Source: Bacteroidia bacterium
GTDB taxonomy: Bacteria > Bacteroidota > Bacteroidia > Palsa-965
DNA length: 64,000 nucleotides
Direction: 5' to 3'
Assembly (NCBI GenBank): GCA_025454955.1
Contig: JALONL010000010.1
Span: 62,001-126,000 of the forward strand
Part shown: positions 10,587 through 20,286 of the stretch, in pieces
Layout: every line of letters begins with the position of its first letter
Numbering within the stretch: the stretch's first letter is position 1
Made by a program: the position numbers and the translations under genes
The notes under the pieces: model-generated
What the model saw: the letters and a program-made list of their open reading frames with translations, nothing else
Told to the model about the DNA's origin: nothing
Database searches by the model: none

Positions 10587-11318
10587 TTAAACTTCCCCAA
10601 TTAATTCCTCTTCAATAATTTCCTCTCCCGTAATCTTCAGATACACCTGCGCCAGCGTAGCCACATCTTTACCGCAATACTTTGCAATACGCTCCAGATC
10701 GTTTTCCTGCCAATATACGTGATGAATCATGCTCCCGTCTATATCGTCCTTGGGCGAGGGAATGCCAAACAGTGCAGCCAGCACGTTGAGGCTGGTAAAG
10801 CTTTTCCGGTCGCCAAACTTCCATAGCTCCATGGTGTCGATGAACGAAGTTTCCCAGGGTTTTTTGCCGGCTACGTCGAGGGCGGGGGGCAGGGCAATGC
10901 CGTGAACCAACATGCGGCGGCCGAGGAAAGGGAAGTCGAATTCTTTGCCGTTGTGGGCGCAGAGGAATGTGCCGGGGCGGCTGTAGCGCGAGCGAAGGAG
11001 TTCGGCAAAATCGCTGAGGAGTTGTTTTTCGTCGTGGCCGGCAAATGCTTTCAGCCGCAGTGCGCGGCGGCCGTCGGGGTTTTTAACCACTACTCCGGCC
11101 ACAATGCATACTACTTTGCCAAACTCGGCATAAATACCGGCGCGGTCATACACTTCGGCGGCGGTGGCTTCGGGCAAATTGCGTTCGCGCCTTATCTGCT
11201 CTGCTTTCAGGTTCCAGAGTTCCTGCCAGTGTTCGGGCAGTTTGTCGTAGCCGGGAGCGGCCGGTGCGGTTTCAATGTCTAAAAAGAGAATGCTCGACGC
11301 TGGCGTGTAGTTGCTCAT
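10587..11318 (-). CDS. Predicted 3'-5' exonuclease (DnaQ fold, PolB-exonuclease-like)
   Basis: A 243-residue protein of the family described as 3'-5' exonuclease related to the DNA polymerase B exonuclease domain. The DEDD-type motifs are all present: ExoI FLDIETAP (12-19), ExoII CAHNGKEFDFPFLGR (Asp in EFDF) and ExoIII YCGKDVATL. Metal-dependent nucleic-acid 3' exonuclease activity is expected; there is no polymerase domain. The gene stands alone between the SDH protease and a conserved hypothetical. Confidence 0.85.
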   Translation of the reverse strand: MSNYTPASSILFLDIETAPAAPGYDKLPEHWQELWNLKAEQIRRERNLPEATAAEVYDRAGIYAEFGKVVCIVAGVVVKNPDGRRALRLKAFAGHDEKQLLSDFAELLRSRYSRPGTFLCAHNGKEFDFPFLGRRMLVHGIALPPALDVAGKKPWETSFIDTMELWKFGDRKSFTSLNVLAALFGIPSPKDDIDGSMIHHVYWQENDLERIAKYCGKDVATLAQVYLKITGEEIIEEELIGEV

Positions 11319-11383
11319 GCCACGAAGATGCGCAAAATAGAAAGCGGATGAATAATGTTTTTTTAACAGCCGCTCAGAGCCTC

Positions 11384-11785
11384 TCAGCCAATCATTACAC
11401 CCTTGCGGTCGAGCAGGGGAATGCGGGTAAAATTCGACGGATTAATGGTTTCGGGCAAAAACACATATTGTTTGTCGTAAATCTGTTCGCCCACATAAAA
11501 ACTCACCCAGTATTCGTTGCTCAGGCCGAAGGTAAAATCCATAATCGGCTCCACTTTAATGGCTGTGTCGGGTGCCACGGTTTCGAAAAAATGGCGCAGG
11601 GTCGATGTTTTGAGTCGTTCGCCGTTTACTTCGCCGTAGCCTGTGGAGGTTACAAATACATTGCTTATGGGTTCGTTTTTGAGGTTAATGAGATAAACGC
11701 CCCATTCGTCGTCGTCGCGGTTGGGTTCTTTAACAATGGCCACCGCCACATTTTCTACCTGTGGAATTTCCAAATCCTTTTTCAT
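11384..11785 (-). CDS. Conserved hypothetical protein (133 aa)
   Basis: A 133-residue soluble protein with a beta-rich pattern (VAVAIVKEP, EWGVYLINLKNEPI, VFVTSTGYG, EYWVSFYVGEQIY). From memory, proteins with this order (MKKDLEIP...WxVYLIN...TSTxRH) occur in many Bacteroidota and are sometimes wrongly labelled phenylalanyl-tRNA synthetase subunit; nothing here supports a tRNA synthetase. The ATG at 11785 (MKKDLEIP) is chosen over one 12 bases upstream. Function unknown. Confidence 0.75.
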   Translation of the reverse strand: MKKDLEIPQVENVAVAIVKEPNRDDDEWGVYLINLKNEPISNVFVTSTGYGEVNGERLKTSTLRHFFETVAPDTAIKVEPIMDFTFGLSNEYWVSFYVGEQIYDKQYVFLPETINPSNFTRIPLLDRKGVMIG

Positions 11786-11823
11786 AGTCGGGTACAAAGA
11801 TCGTTAAACCGGAATAAAAATCG

Positions 11824-12996
11824 CTATTTCGCATACATCGCCAAAGCGGCGTCTAAATAATAGTGTACATCTTCGGGCACATCGTCGCTGTCGTTGGGCA
11901 GGCGTTTTTGGCCCAGGCGAACCACAATCATATCCAGATCGGGAATACAGAGTACATACTGGCCAAGTATTCCCCGCGCATAAAAAATGCGGTGGCCGTT
12001 GTAATTTGGAATGAGCCACCAGCTATACCCGTAATCATCGCACACCGAACCGTCTTTGCGTTTAAGTCCGGCGGGCTGCACCGATTGCAGGGCGTAGGTT
12101 TCGGGCACAAGCTGTTTACCGTTCCAGCGGCCGCTGTCTAAATACAGTTTGCCAATGCGGGCAAAGTCGCGGGCATTGCTGTTGAGGCAGCAGAAACTTT
12201 TTTCGTCGCCGCCTTCATGGTCGAGGCTCCAGAATGCGGTTTGCTCGCAGCCGGCCGGGCCCCAGAGGCGTTGCGTGGCATAGTCCGAAACCGGTTTGCC
12301 GGTGGCCGCACGCAGTACAAAGCCCAGCAATTGTGTATTGCCGCTCAGGTATTCGAAAGTTTGTCCGGGCGGGCTGTGTACTTTGTCGTAACCAAAAGTA
12401 AGTTCGCGCAGGTTGCTTCCGTAGTACGATTCGGCCGGGTAGGCCAGCGGGTTTACATAATCCTCATCAAACGAAATGCCCGAACTCATGGTAAGCAAGT
12501 GTTTAATGGTAATGCGCGAAAAATCGCCCTTTTTATACTCCGGCAAAAAATCGCCCACCGGCTGGTCTATGCTTTTAATATACCCGTCTTCAATGGCGCA
12601 GCCCACCAGAATGCTCACCACGGTTTTGGCCATGGAAAACGAATTGGTATGACTGGTGGAAGAAAATTCGCCCCAGTATTGTTCATGCAAAATGGTATCG
12701 CGGCGTATAATGAGCAGCGCACCGGTTTCGATGCCGGTAATTTTGGCCAGCAGATCGGGCGGAATGGTTTGTGCGTTTAGCCGCGCCGCCAAAGGCCAGG
12801 GCTGCGGCGAAACAGGCTGCAGGGTGCGGTTCTCGAAAATGGCATACTCATTCACCGATGGCCCGCTGCGGCCTTTCAGGTAAGTGTTCCATACTCCTTT
12901 GTAAAGATAGGTGCGGCCGCTGAAGAGGATAAATAAATTCAGCACTGCCAGTATAAGCAGCAGGCCCAGTCCAAACCATTTCAAAAATTTACGCAT
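11824..12996 (-). CDS. Serine hydrolase, beta-lactamase family (class C/PBP4-like fold)
   Basis: A 390-residue protein with an N-terminal membrane anchor (hydrophobic run after MRKFLKWFG) and a beta-lactamase-related serine hydrolase domain. The SxxK motif is SMAK within NSFSMAKTVV, and the tyrosine motif is YLSGN within FEYLSGNTQ, the variant seen in 6-aminohexanoate-dimer-hydrolase-like members. It should face the periplasm. The ATG at 12996 is preferred because the signal anchor begins there; the frame extends 27 bases further to another ATG. The substrate cannot be told; antibiotic resistance is not implied. Confidence 0.83.
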   Translation of the reverse strand: MRKFLKWFGLGLLLILAVLNLFILFSGRTYLYKGVWNTYLKGRSGPSVNEYAIFENRTLQPVSPQPWPLAARLNAQTIPPDLLAKITGIETGALLIIRRDTILHEQYWGEFSSTSHTNSFSMAKTVVSILVGCAIEDGYIKSIDQPVGDFLPEYKKGDFSRITIKHLLTMSSGISFDEDYVNPLAYPAESYYGSNLRELTFGYDKVHSPPGQTFEYLSGNTQLLGFVLRAATGKPVSDYATQRLWGPAGCEQTAFWSLDHEGGDEKSFCCLNSNARDFARIGKLYLDSGRWNGKQLVPETYALQSVQPAGLKRKDGSVCDDYGYSWWLIPNYNGHRIFYARGILGQYVLCIPDLDMIVVRLGQKRLPNDSDDVPEDVHYYLDAALAMYAK

Positions 12997-13071
12997 ACCA
13001 AATCCTTTCAATGAAAGATACAACGCTTTTCACGCATATATAATATGTATTACGGAAATGTGAGTGAAAAG

Positions 13072-13794
13072 TTATGCGGTGGTCTGGGCCGGAAGCAGGA
13101 GTTTGCAGCCAAATTCCTGTTCAAAGTAATGTGCGGTAAGGCGTTTTACTTCCTCCATGCTTACTTCGTGGCCCAGTTCCTGTTTCATGGAAGTAACGGC
13201 TTTATCGTCGATGCCGCAGGGAACAATGCGGGAAAAGTAATCGAGGTTGGTATTTACGTTAAACGCCCATCCGTGCATGGTAACCCAGCGGCTGGCGCGC
13301 ACGCCCATGGCGCATATCTTGCGTGCTTTGGTATCGTCGGCCGCATCGAGCCACACGCCGGTATAGCCGGGGTAGCGTTCGCCTTTGAGGCCAAACTCTG
13401 CCATTACGCGTATTATCACTTCTTCGAGTGTGCGCAGGTAGCGGTGTATATCGGTAAAAAAGCAGTCGAGATCGAGTACCGGGTAGCCCACAAGCTGGCC
13501 GGGGCCGTGGTAGGTAATATCGCCGCCGCGGTTTATTTTGTAATACGTGGCCTCAATGGCTTTCAGTCCGGCTTCGTCCACCAGCAGGTTGCTTTCGTGT
13601 CCGCTTTTGCCCAGTGTATAAACGTGCGGGTGTTCGCAAAACAGCAGGTGGCTTTGCGTGGGTTTGATGCTTTGTGGCGGGAGATCGCGGTTGCCGAGTT
13701 TTACGGCTACGGTTTGGGCAAAGAGTTCTTCCTGGTAATCCCAGCAGGCCTTGTAATCGATAAGGCCGAGGTCGCGGAAGAGCACCTGCTGCAT
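13072..13794 (-). CDS. lipB: Lipoyl(octanoyl) transferase
   Basis: LipB moves the octanoyl group from acyl carrier protein to the lipoyl domains of 2-oxoacid dehydrogenases and the glycine cleavage H protein, the first step of endogenous lipoate synthesis. Family motifs are clear: HPHVYTLGKSG, the signature RGGDITYHGPGQ (89-100), ARKICAMGV with the catalytic Lys, and the catalytic Cys in IVPCGIDDKAVTS. The protein from the ATG at 13794 has 240 residues, the usual length. A longer frame to 13842 would overlap the isomerase gene and is not preferred. It starts 7 bases past the stop of the PGI/PMI gene, so the two are probably cotranscribed. Confidence 0.95.
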   Translation of the reverse strand: MQQVLFRDLGLIDYKACWDYQEELFAQTVAVKLGNRDLPPQSIKPTQSHLLFCEHPHVYTLGKSGHESNLLVDEAGLKAIEATYYKINRGGDITYHGPGQLVGYPVLDLDCFFTDIHRYLRTLEEVIIRVMAEFGLKGERYPGYTGVWLDAADDTKARKICAMGVRASRWVTMHGWAFNVNTNLDYFSRIVPCGIDDKAVTSMKQELGHEVSMEEVKRLTAHYFEQEFGCKLLLPAQTTA

Positions 13795-13801
13795 GGCGCA
13801 G

Positions 13802-14803
13802 TTATTTTTTGGAAAGTTCGTTTTTGAGGTAGTTGATGACATTTACTTCAATGGCATCCACCCCGCGCAGGTCGGCCAGTTTTACCGAGAGCCAGTCGCC
13901 GAAATGTATCAGCCACAGAGCTTTGCCTATGGCAGTAGGGCTTTGGGCGGTAACTTCAAAAAAGTTATCGGTTTTTTGGATAATTATATTCTTGTTAATG
14001 TCTATGCGGAAATTGTTGCGCTCGTATTCGTCGGGATCGCGCAGGAGCACTACCGCAAACTGGCTGTCGCCACCGGCCCAGCCCACAAGTTCGTTGTGGT
14101 TCATTTCGGGAATTACGTGGTGCCAGCAAAGCATTTTTGCATTTTCGTTTATCTGCTGGCGCAGGCGTATCGACACTCCTTCGAGGTGGGTGGTGCTGTA
14201 AATAACCGGCACACGGTTGTGCAGGTTTTGTGCCAGCGTGGCGGCCGCAGCCGAAATATCATGTTGTGTACTACGCAGGGCAGAGGCCGCATCCGTTACG
14301 TCGTTTAATGCCGACGGGTGAAGCAGTCCGTAAGCCGCAAACACACCCACAAGCTGAATAAGCGAGTATCCCAGGCACGAGCGGGGGGGCATTCCGCCGG
14401 GCACCAGCAAAAGGTCTTCGCCGCCTTCGCGGGCCATATCGGCTACTTTGCCGCCCGAAGTAATACACACAATGTGTGCGCCCTTGCTGCGGGCCTGCTC
14501 AAAACAGGCTATGGTTTCTTCGGTATTGCCCGAATAGGAAGAAATAATAACGAGCGACTGTGCGCCGGTAAATGCAGGGATAAAATAGCCTTTGGTAACG
14601 GTAACCGGAACGGGCGAGGAATTAAAAGCAAGGTCACTCACAATGGTTCCGCCAATGCCCGAACCGCCCAAACCGGCAATTACCACATTTGTAAATGGCT
14701 GCGAAGGTTCGCGCAGGCGGGTGGCCCGAAAGATGGAAATGGCTTCCTCAAGCTGGTCGGGGAAACGCTCCACCAGATTTTGCATGGTCATACTAACAAA
14801 CAT
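13802..14803 (-). CDS. Bifunctional phosphoglucose/phosphomannose isomerase
   Basis: A 333-residue SIS-domain protein of the short archaeal/bacterial PGI/PMI type, which interconverts fructose-6-P with glucose-6-P and with mannose-6-P. Features: GLGGSGIGG near the N-terminus, the phosphate-binding SSYSGNTEET, and PEMNHNELVGW with the catalytic Glu. Family length is about 300-330 residues, so the start is set at the ATG at 14803 (MFVSMTMQN) and not at the far upstream codon at 14908. Mannose-6-P from this enzyme could feed the polyprenyl-phosphate mannose-type synthases of the glycan cluster (inference). Confidence 0.9.
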   Translation of the reverse strand: MFVSMTMQNLVERFPDQLEEAISIFRATRLREPSQPFTNVVIAGLGGSGIGGTIVSDLAFNSSPVPVTVTKGYFIPAFTGAQSLVIISSYSGNTEETIACFEQARSKGAHIVCITSGGKVADMAREGGEDLLLVPGGMPPRSCLGYSLIQLVGVFAAYGLLHPSALNDVTDAASALRSTQHDISAAAATLAQNLHNRVPVIYSTTHLEGVSIRLRQQINENAKMLCWHHVIPEMNHNELVGWAGGDSQFAVVLLRDPDEYERNNFRIDINKNIIIQKTDNFFEVTAQSPTAIGKALWLIHFGDWLSVKLADLRGVDAIEVNVINYLKNELSKK

Positions 14804-15059
14804 ATTCAGAGAGGTTAAAGGTACGAAAAATTCGGCCCCCGGCTTTTTTAATCCCATACATGCCGCCTGGGGGCAACTGGTTATTCCGGGTCGGCAGGTG
14901 GTATGCAAATAATGGATATGTGGTTAAAAAATGTATGTACCGGAAAAGTGAAACGGCATTAAACGAGATTAAAGTTTGTTGCATCATCCGAACATTAGTG
15001 TCTGTTTAGGGTTTAGTACCTGTGTTGCAACCACAAGGCTGAACTAAAAACTAGAAATC

Positions 15060-17492
15060 ATGAATAGAACGAAACGCTTCTTATCACTACTGGGGGGATT
15101 GCTGCTGGGTTATCTTGGACTTAATGCACAAACTGCCCGTCTTCAGGTTATTCACAACTGCGCCGATGCGGCTGCCGACACGGTAGATGTGTGGCTGAAT
15201 AACACACTTCTTATCGACAACTTTGTATTCCGCCACGCGTGGGGGTTTGAAGACGCACCTGCCGGTGTGCCTTTCGATATTACTATCTGCGGAAAGAACA
15301 GTACAGATACCGTAAATGAGGTAAAACGCTTTCCGGGCCTGCTGCTTACAAACGGTGAAACGTATGTGGCTGTGGCCAATGGCATTGTAAGTGCTACAGG
15401 TTATTCACCTGCCCCGGTGTTTGACCTTCATCTTTATATACTTGGCCGCGAAGCCGCCACGAACCCGGCCAACACCGATATTCTGGTGCTGCACGGTTCA
15501 ACCGATGCACCCACGGTGGATATTGTGGCTCCCGGTGTAGGTACGCCTTACACCAACTTAACGTTGCTTAACAACGTATCGTACCCGCAATTCAGCAACT
15601 ACCTCGAACTGCCCACGGCCGACTACCGCATCCAGGTACGCACCGCTGCCGGCACCGACGTGGTGGCTGAGTATGCTGCTCCGCTGCAAACACTTAACCT
15701 GAACGGTGCTGCGCTGGTAGCTGTAGCCTCTGGCTTCCTGAATCCTGCTGCAAATAGTGGCGGTCCTGCCTTTGGTATCTGGGTTGCACTTGATACTACC
15801 GGCCCCATGATTCAACTGCCTTCGGCTCCCATTTCCACCGCCCGCGCACAAATCATTCACAACTGCGCCGATGCGGCTGCATCCATCGTTGATGTATGGC
15901 TGAACGATACGCTCTATGCTGACGATCTCAGCTTCCGCGAAGCTACCGCCTGGGTGGACGTACCTGCCGGTGTAACTTTCGACATCACCATTTGCGGCCC
16001 GGGCAGTACCGATACTACAGCCGAAGTGGTTCGTTTCAACTATCCCGGCGGTGTACCCGCAAACAGCAAAAACACCATTATTGCCAGCGGCATTGTGGTA
16101 GCTGCCAACTACAACCCGGCTCCGCCGTTCTCGCTCGAAATTTTCAGCCAGAGCCGCGAAGTGGCCAACAACCCGGCCAATACGGATGTGCTCGTGTATC
16201 ATGGTGCAACTGATGCACCCACGGTTGACATTGTAGCTCCGCCCTCCAATACATTGGTTAACGATATTTCGTACAGCGATTACGCCAGTAATTATCTCGA
16301 ACTTCCCATCGGCAACTACAACCTGCAGGTGCGCACCTCTTCGGGTACCGATGTGGTAGCCGAATATTCGGCTCCGCTTCAGGCACTCAACCTCGGTAGC
16401 CAGTCAATTACCGTATTGGCTTCGGGTTTCCTCGATTCAACCGTAAACAACAACGGTCCGTCTTTCGGTCTTTGGGTTGCTCTTGCCGGTGGTGGTAATC
16501 TTGTTCCCCTGCCTTCTGTAGCTGTTAGCACCACCCGCGCACAACTTATTCATAACTGTGCCGATGCGGCTGCTCAATATGTGGACGTGTGGCTGAACAA
16601 TGATAAAGTTCTCGACAGCTTTGCCTTCCGCACCGCCACTGAGTTTGGCGATCTTCCCGCCGGCGTACCGTTCGATGTAACGATTTGCGCCCCCGGCAGC
16701 ACCGACACCACCAACGAAGTGGCCCGCTTTACTTATACGCTTAACGCTGCTAACAAATACATTCTGGTGGCCAGCGGTATTGTAAGCCCCACCGGCTACA
16801 ACCCGGCTCCTAACTTCACTATTGAAGTATTCTCCGGTGCCCGTGAGGAAGCTACCAACGCAGCCAACACCGATATACTCGTGTTTCATGGTGCTACCGA
16901 TGCACCCACGGTTGACGTGGAAGAAGCTTTCGGCGGCAACACGCTCGTAAACGACGCGGCTTATACCAACTTCGCAGGTTACGTGTCGTTGCCCACAGCA
17001 AACTACAACATCAGTGTAACCGATGCTACAGGCAATGCCGTAGTAAATTCATACCTTGCTGATCTGGCAAATCTCCAGTTACAGGGTCAGGCCATCACCG
17101 TACTTGCTTCGGGCTTCCTTAACCCGGCAAACAACAGCAACGGTCCCGGCTTTGGTCTTTGGGTAGCACTTGCTTCGGGCGACAGCCTTATTCCGCTCAA
17201 TCTCACCACCGGCATCAGCGAAACCGATGCAGTGTCCAACATGGTAATGTTCCCCAACCCTGCACAGAACAATGTACAAATTGCCTACTCGCTTGAGTCG
17301 CCTGTGCAGCAGGGCATGATTACCATTACCGACATGAGCGGCCGTACTGTGCAGAACATTGACCTTGGTTCACTTGCCACAGGCAACTACCTGCAGGATG
17401 TACAGCTTGCCGGTTTCGAAAAAGGAATTTATATCGTTGAACTTATGATGGATGGAAAAGTATCACGCCAGCGCCTGATTATTGCTGAGTGA
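15060..17492 (+). CDS. Secreted T9SS protein with three DUF4397 repeat units
   Basis: An 810-residue protein with a signal peptide ending LGLNAQ (residues 1-24), three long repeats of ~230 residues and a type-A T9SS sorting domain. The repeats begin ARLQVIHNCADAA (~26), ARAQIIHNCADAA (~260) and TRAQLIHNCADAA (~492). Each holds two DUF4397-like halves, marked VDVWLNN and TDAPTVDI, and ends ASGFLNP...FGLWVAL. The last ~85 residues (MFPNPAQNNVQIAY ... GIYIVELMMDGK) are the sorting domain that directs export across the outer membrane and attachment. Repeats with conserved Cys pairs suggest a surface adhesin or matrix protein. A strong terminator follows. Confidence 0.9.
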   Translation: MNRTKRFLSLLGGLLLGYLGLNAQTARLQVIHNCADAAADTVDVWLNNTLLIDNFVFRHAWGFEDAPAGVPFDITICGKNSTDTVNEVKRFPGLLLTNGETYVAVANGIVSATGYSPAPVFDLHLYILGREAATNPANTDILVLHGSTDAPTVDIVAPGVGTPYTNLTLLNNVSYPQFSNYLELPTADYRIQVRTAAGTDVVAEYAAPLQTLNLNGAALVAVASGFLNPAANSGGPAFGIWVALDTTGPMIQLPSAPISTARAQIIHNCADAAASIVDVWLNDTLYADDLSFREATAWVDVPAGVTFDITICGPGSTDTTAEVVRFNYPGGVPANSKNTIIASGIVVAANYNPAPPFSLEIFSQSREVANNPANTDVLVYHGATDAPTVDIVAPPSNTLVNDISYSDYASNYLELPIGNYNLQVRTSSGTDVVAEYSAPLQALNLGSQSITVLASGFLDSTVNNNGPSFGLWVALAGGGNLVPLPSVAVSTTRAQLIHNCADAAAQYVDVWLNNDKVLDSFAFRTATEFGDLPAGVPFDVTICAPGSTDTTNEVARFTYTLNAANKYILVASGIVSPTGYNPAPNFTIEVFSGAREEATNAANTDILVFHGATDAPTVDVEEAFGGNTLVNDAAYTNFAGYVSLPTANYNISVTDATGNAVVNSYLADLANLQLQGQAITVLASGFLNPANNSNGPGFGLWVALASGDSLIPLNLTTGISETDAVSNMVMFPNPAQNNVQIAYSLESPVQQGMITITDMSGRTVQNIDLGSLATGNYLQDVQLAGFEKGIYIVELMMDGKVSRQRLIIAE

Positions 17493-17567
17493 TAGTATGA
17501 TAGTGAAGTTGGTTGTGCCGACTGATGCGCTGCGGGTTTAACTCCCCGGCGCATCGCACAAAAGTTG

Positions 17568-17603
17568 AACCGCCCGGGCAGGAATGTCCGGGCGGTTTTT
17601 TTG
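17568..17603 (+). terminator. Rho-independent terminator after DUF4397 gene
   Basis: A GC-rich 10-bp stem (AACCGCCCGG paired with CCGGGCGGTT) with a 10-base loop is followed by a run of seven T. It lies 76 bases past the stop. A weaker dyad (GATGCGC/GCGCATC) precedes it at about 17524-17554. Confidence 0.85.
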
Positions 17604-17917
17604 GGTTGATGTGGTTTCTGACATTAAAATAGCATCTCTTGAAATACTCAAATTTATGATATATGAGCAGGTAAAACATAGTCTTGTTTAACCAAAACGG
17701 ATATATACGAACTTATTTTGTCTAAAACTAAATCTGTTAATCGAATACGGTATTGTTGCACAACATTGTTATTTTATAGATGTTTCATAAGGTTTTAGGA
17801 TTTGATATACTTTTTTAATATAAATATTTAACTTGACATTAAATGATTGTGGGGCTAATTTGCGACGAGCACACAAAATAATAAGCGTGTGTAGTACTTA
17901 TTCAAAAAATTAAACTC
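17603..17917. other. AT-rich intergenic region, no gene seen
   Basis: About 315 bases between the terminator and the first S74 gene. It is AT-rich with a short perfect dyad TGTTGCACAACA (about 17753-17764), a segment (TAAAACTAAATCTGTT, from 17722) that recurs nearly unchanged at 20096 upstream of the second S74 gene, and the promoter described separately. No coding region was found. Confidence 0.6.
17833..17862 (+). promoter_or_regulatory. Bacteroidota-type promoter of first S74 gene
   Basis: TTG (17833-17835) is separated by 20 bases from TAATTTG (17856-17862), close to the Bacteroidota pattern TTG/TTTG ... TAnnTTTG. It would give a leader of about 50 bases. The two S74 paralogs downstream have boxes with the same 20-base spacing. 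Confidence 0.5.
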
Positions 17918-19975
17918 ATGAAAAACAATTCACAAATGAAGCTGGCTTCGCTGGCTGTGGGGGGATTGCTGCTTTACGCAGCTGAAGTGAACGGGCAGAA
18001 TTGGCTGCTTAATGGAAATGCTTTAACAGGCACATCAGCTTCGCCCGGGTCAACAATTGAGCGGTTTGGCTCAACAAATAATTATGATGTTGTCTTTCAA
18101 TCAAATGGTGTTGAAAGAATGCGAATTACTTCAGGGGGAAATATTTCGGTTGGAGCCGGGCCAAATCCTGCAGGAAAACTACAAGTTGTTGGATCCATTG
18201 TATCACAAAACGGCTTGCAATCAGTTAGGTTCATTCCCGGGACGACCAGCCACATACTTAATTCATCGCTTGATTTATCAATTGATGCAACTGGTTCAAT
18301 CACCAATACTTTTGCAGGTGGATCTGCTTTTCGGATAAATAGTGCTACTAATCTTGTGACAGTATTATCAAGTGGTTTCTTTGGAATAGGTACTGCTACT
18401 CCAAGTGCTAAATTCCAGGTGTCTGCGGGTCAGATTTCGCAAGTTCAAGCCGGAACATTCGGATTGTTTGCTACAGGCAACGAATGGATTGGTTTAGGTT
18501 TGGCCGGTTCGGCCAGCGCACCTATTAATACGGTTTACGGCCTCGGTCTTTCTCGTGGTGGTTTTGCCGGATATTATAATTTGGTAGATAATGGTGCTAC
18601 CAAAGACTTGATTATCGGCTACGGCAACGAAGGAACTGCGTTGGATGCCAACCAGCGTATGCGCATCCGCAGTATTCGTACCAATGGTGCAGGTGCGCCT
18701 GTAAATAAAGACCTCATGGTATTTAACAGCGCAGGTTATGTGGGTGTAAATGCCGATCCCGGTACTGTGGCTTTTCTTGTAGATGCCACATCTACTGCAA
18801 TCCCTGCCACCAATGCGTTTCGTGCAGTTACCGTACTCAGCAATGGTAATTTTTCATCGCCCGCAAACGTGCTGGCAGCTACTTTTTCTTCTATCGGCCA
18901 GGAAGGAAACAGTACAGTTACACCAGGTACCGACATTACCGGCCTTCGTGCGCAAAACGGCAACGCCGGTTTAAACTGTCAGGTAAATGCAAACGTAGCC
19001 GAAATTACCTGGCAGGATCTCAACTTCCCCGGTGTTGTTTCGAGCGCTACGACTGCACAGGATCGCCTTACGTTTAATTTCAGAAACAACATTTCGGCAA
19101 ACACTCCGGCCAACAAAAAAGAAGTTATGACCATTCTGGCTACAGGTCGCGTGGGTATCAACACCACCACGCCTGTGGCTGTCGGCACATTTAACGTAGC
19201 TCCTTCGCCTGCCGGTACATTCGATTTCTTCCTCGATGTAAATGGCGGTGTACGTGGTCAGGGCTTCTTTGCGTTCTCCGACCAGCGTTTCAAATCAAAC
19301 ATCCAGACTATTGAAAACCCGATGGAGCGTATTATGAAAATGCGTGGCACCAGCTACATTTTCAACGCTCCCGGAGCCGAAGAAGGTAATGCCGGTGTGC
19401 AGCAAATTGGTTTCATTGCACAGGAGCTTGAGCAGGTAGTGCCCGAAGCCGTAGCCAAAGGCGACGATGGCATTTACTCGGTAAACTACGGCGCCATTAC
19501 CCCGCTGCTCGTAGAAGGCATGAAAGTACAGCAGGCGCAGATTGTAACGCAGGAGCAGAAAATTACCGAGCAGCAGTCGCAGATTTCCACCCAGCAGCAG
19601 CAAATTGCCAGCCAGCAGGCTCAGATTGATGCGCTGAAAGCCGAAATGGCTTCGGTAAAAGGAAACACCATCACCAACGACGGTGTGCAGGCTCCGCTCG
19701 AAGTGAATCCTTCACTCGGTTCATTGCAGCAGAACATTCCCAATCCGTTCAACCAGCAAACGGTAATCAACTTCACCGTGGCTCAGAATGCCGGTGTGGC
19801 CAACATGATTATTTATGATCTCAATGGCCGCCAGATCCGCGCCGAACAAATCAACCAGCGCGGTGCCGGTCAGTTTGTAATTAATGCCAACGAACTTGCT
19901 CCGGGCATGTACATCTACACACTTATTGTAGATGGCAAAGCCGCCGACAGCAAGCGTATGATTGTGACTGAGTAA
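17918..19975 (+). CDS. T9SS protein with peptidase S74 (endosialidase-type) chaperone domain, paralog 1
   Basis: A 685-residue protein: signal peptide (ending in NGQ, ~27), a beta-rich region of ~400 residues, an S74 intramolecular chaperone domain, a heptad coiled coil and a T9SS sorting domain. The S74 core starts FAFSDQRFKSNI, with Ser454 and Lys459 spaced as in the endosialidase Ser/Lys dyad, and continues with GFIAQELEQVVPEAV and VNYGAITPLLVEGMK. The coiled coil has six 7-residue units (VQQAQIV to ALKAEMA). The sorting domain is the last ~90 residues (NIPNPFNQQTVINF ... GMYIYTLIVDGKAADS). S74 proteins are usually trimers, so a trimeric surface fibre is inferred. It is the first of three tandem paralogs. 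Confidence 0.9.
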   Translation: MKNNSQMKLASLAVGGLLLYAAEVNGQNWLLNGNALTGTSASPGSTIERFGSTNNYDVVFQSNGVERMRITSGGNISVGAGPNPAGKLQVVGSIVSQNGLQSVRFIPGTTSHILNSSLDLSIDATGSITNTFAGGSAFRINSATNLVTVLSSGFFGIGTATPSAKFQVSAGQISQVQAGTFGLFATGNEWIGLGLAGSASAPINTVYGLGLSRGGFAGYYNLVDNGATKDLIIGYGNEGTALDANQRMRIRSIRTNGAGAPVNKDLMVFNSAGYVGVNADPGTVAFLVDATSTAIPATNAFRAVTVLSNGNFSSPANVLAATFSSIGQEGNSTVTPGTDITGLRAQNGNAGLNCQVNANVAEITWQDLNFPGVVSSATTAQDRLTFNFRNNISANTPANKKEVMTILATGRVGINTTTPVAVGTFNVAPSPAGTFDFFLDVNGGVRGQGFFAFSDQRFKSNIQTIENPMERIMKMRGTSYIFNAPGAEEGNAGVQQIGFIAQELEQVVPEAVAKGDDGIYSVNYGAITPLLVEGMKVQQAQIVTQEQKITEQQSQISTQQQQIASQQAQIDALKAEMASVKGNTITNDGVQAPLEVNPSLGSLQQNIPNPFNQQTVINFTVAQNAGVANMIIYDLNGRQIRAEQINQRGAGQFVINANELAPGMYIYTLIVDGKAADSKRMIVTE

Positions 19976-19995
19976 TTTTAATTGAATAACAGATT

Positions 19996-20050
19996 ATCGG
20001 GAAAGCCCCGGATACAGACTGTTTCGTCTGATTCCGGGGCTTTCCCGGTT
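19996..20050 (+). terminator. Strong hairpin after S74 paralog 1
   Basis: A long stem, CGGGAAAGCCCCGGA with TTCCGGGGCTTTCCCG (about 19998-20047), continues inward through CAGAC/GTCTG to a small loop. No long T-run follows, but the hairpin is strong and sits 20 bases after the stop. Confidence 0.7.
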
Positions 20051-20286
20051 ATATATTGAAGGAAATTAAAGCGCGTTTCAACGCGCAATTAGTCGAAAAC
20101 TAAATCCGTTGATAACATACACCCACATTAAAAAACAATTTTGATTCTTATTTGTCTTTTAAGGTTAACATGATTTTGTAAAAGATTAAAATATTTACAA
20201 ACATTTGTAAATGGTTATCAGGTGTTCTACTTTGGCTGAAATGAATCATAGACTATGATTCTTAATTAACACCAAAACAACAACAC
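20050..20286. other. Intergenic region before S74 paralog 2
   Basis: It contains a short hairpin GCGCGTT-TC-AACGCGC (20071-20086), the shared segment AAAACTAAATCCGTT (from 20096) also found upstream of paralog 1, and the promoter at 20204-20234. No coding region was found. Confidence 0.6.
20204..20234 (+). promoter_or_regulatory. Bacteroidota-type promoter of second S74 gene
   Basis: TTTG (20204-20207), a 20-base spacer and TACTTTG (20228-20234), one base short of TAnnTTTG. It lies about 53 bases upstream of the start codon. Confidence 0.45.

Noticed and set aside
17721..17748. Possible direct-repeat regulator site upstream of the first S74 gene
   Set aside because: The partial repeats are 20, not 21, bases apart and agree poorly, so they do not support the same model as at 38.9 kb.
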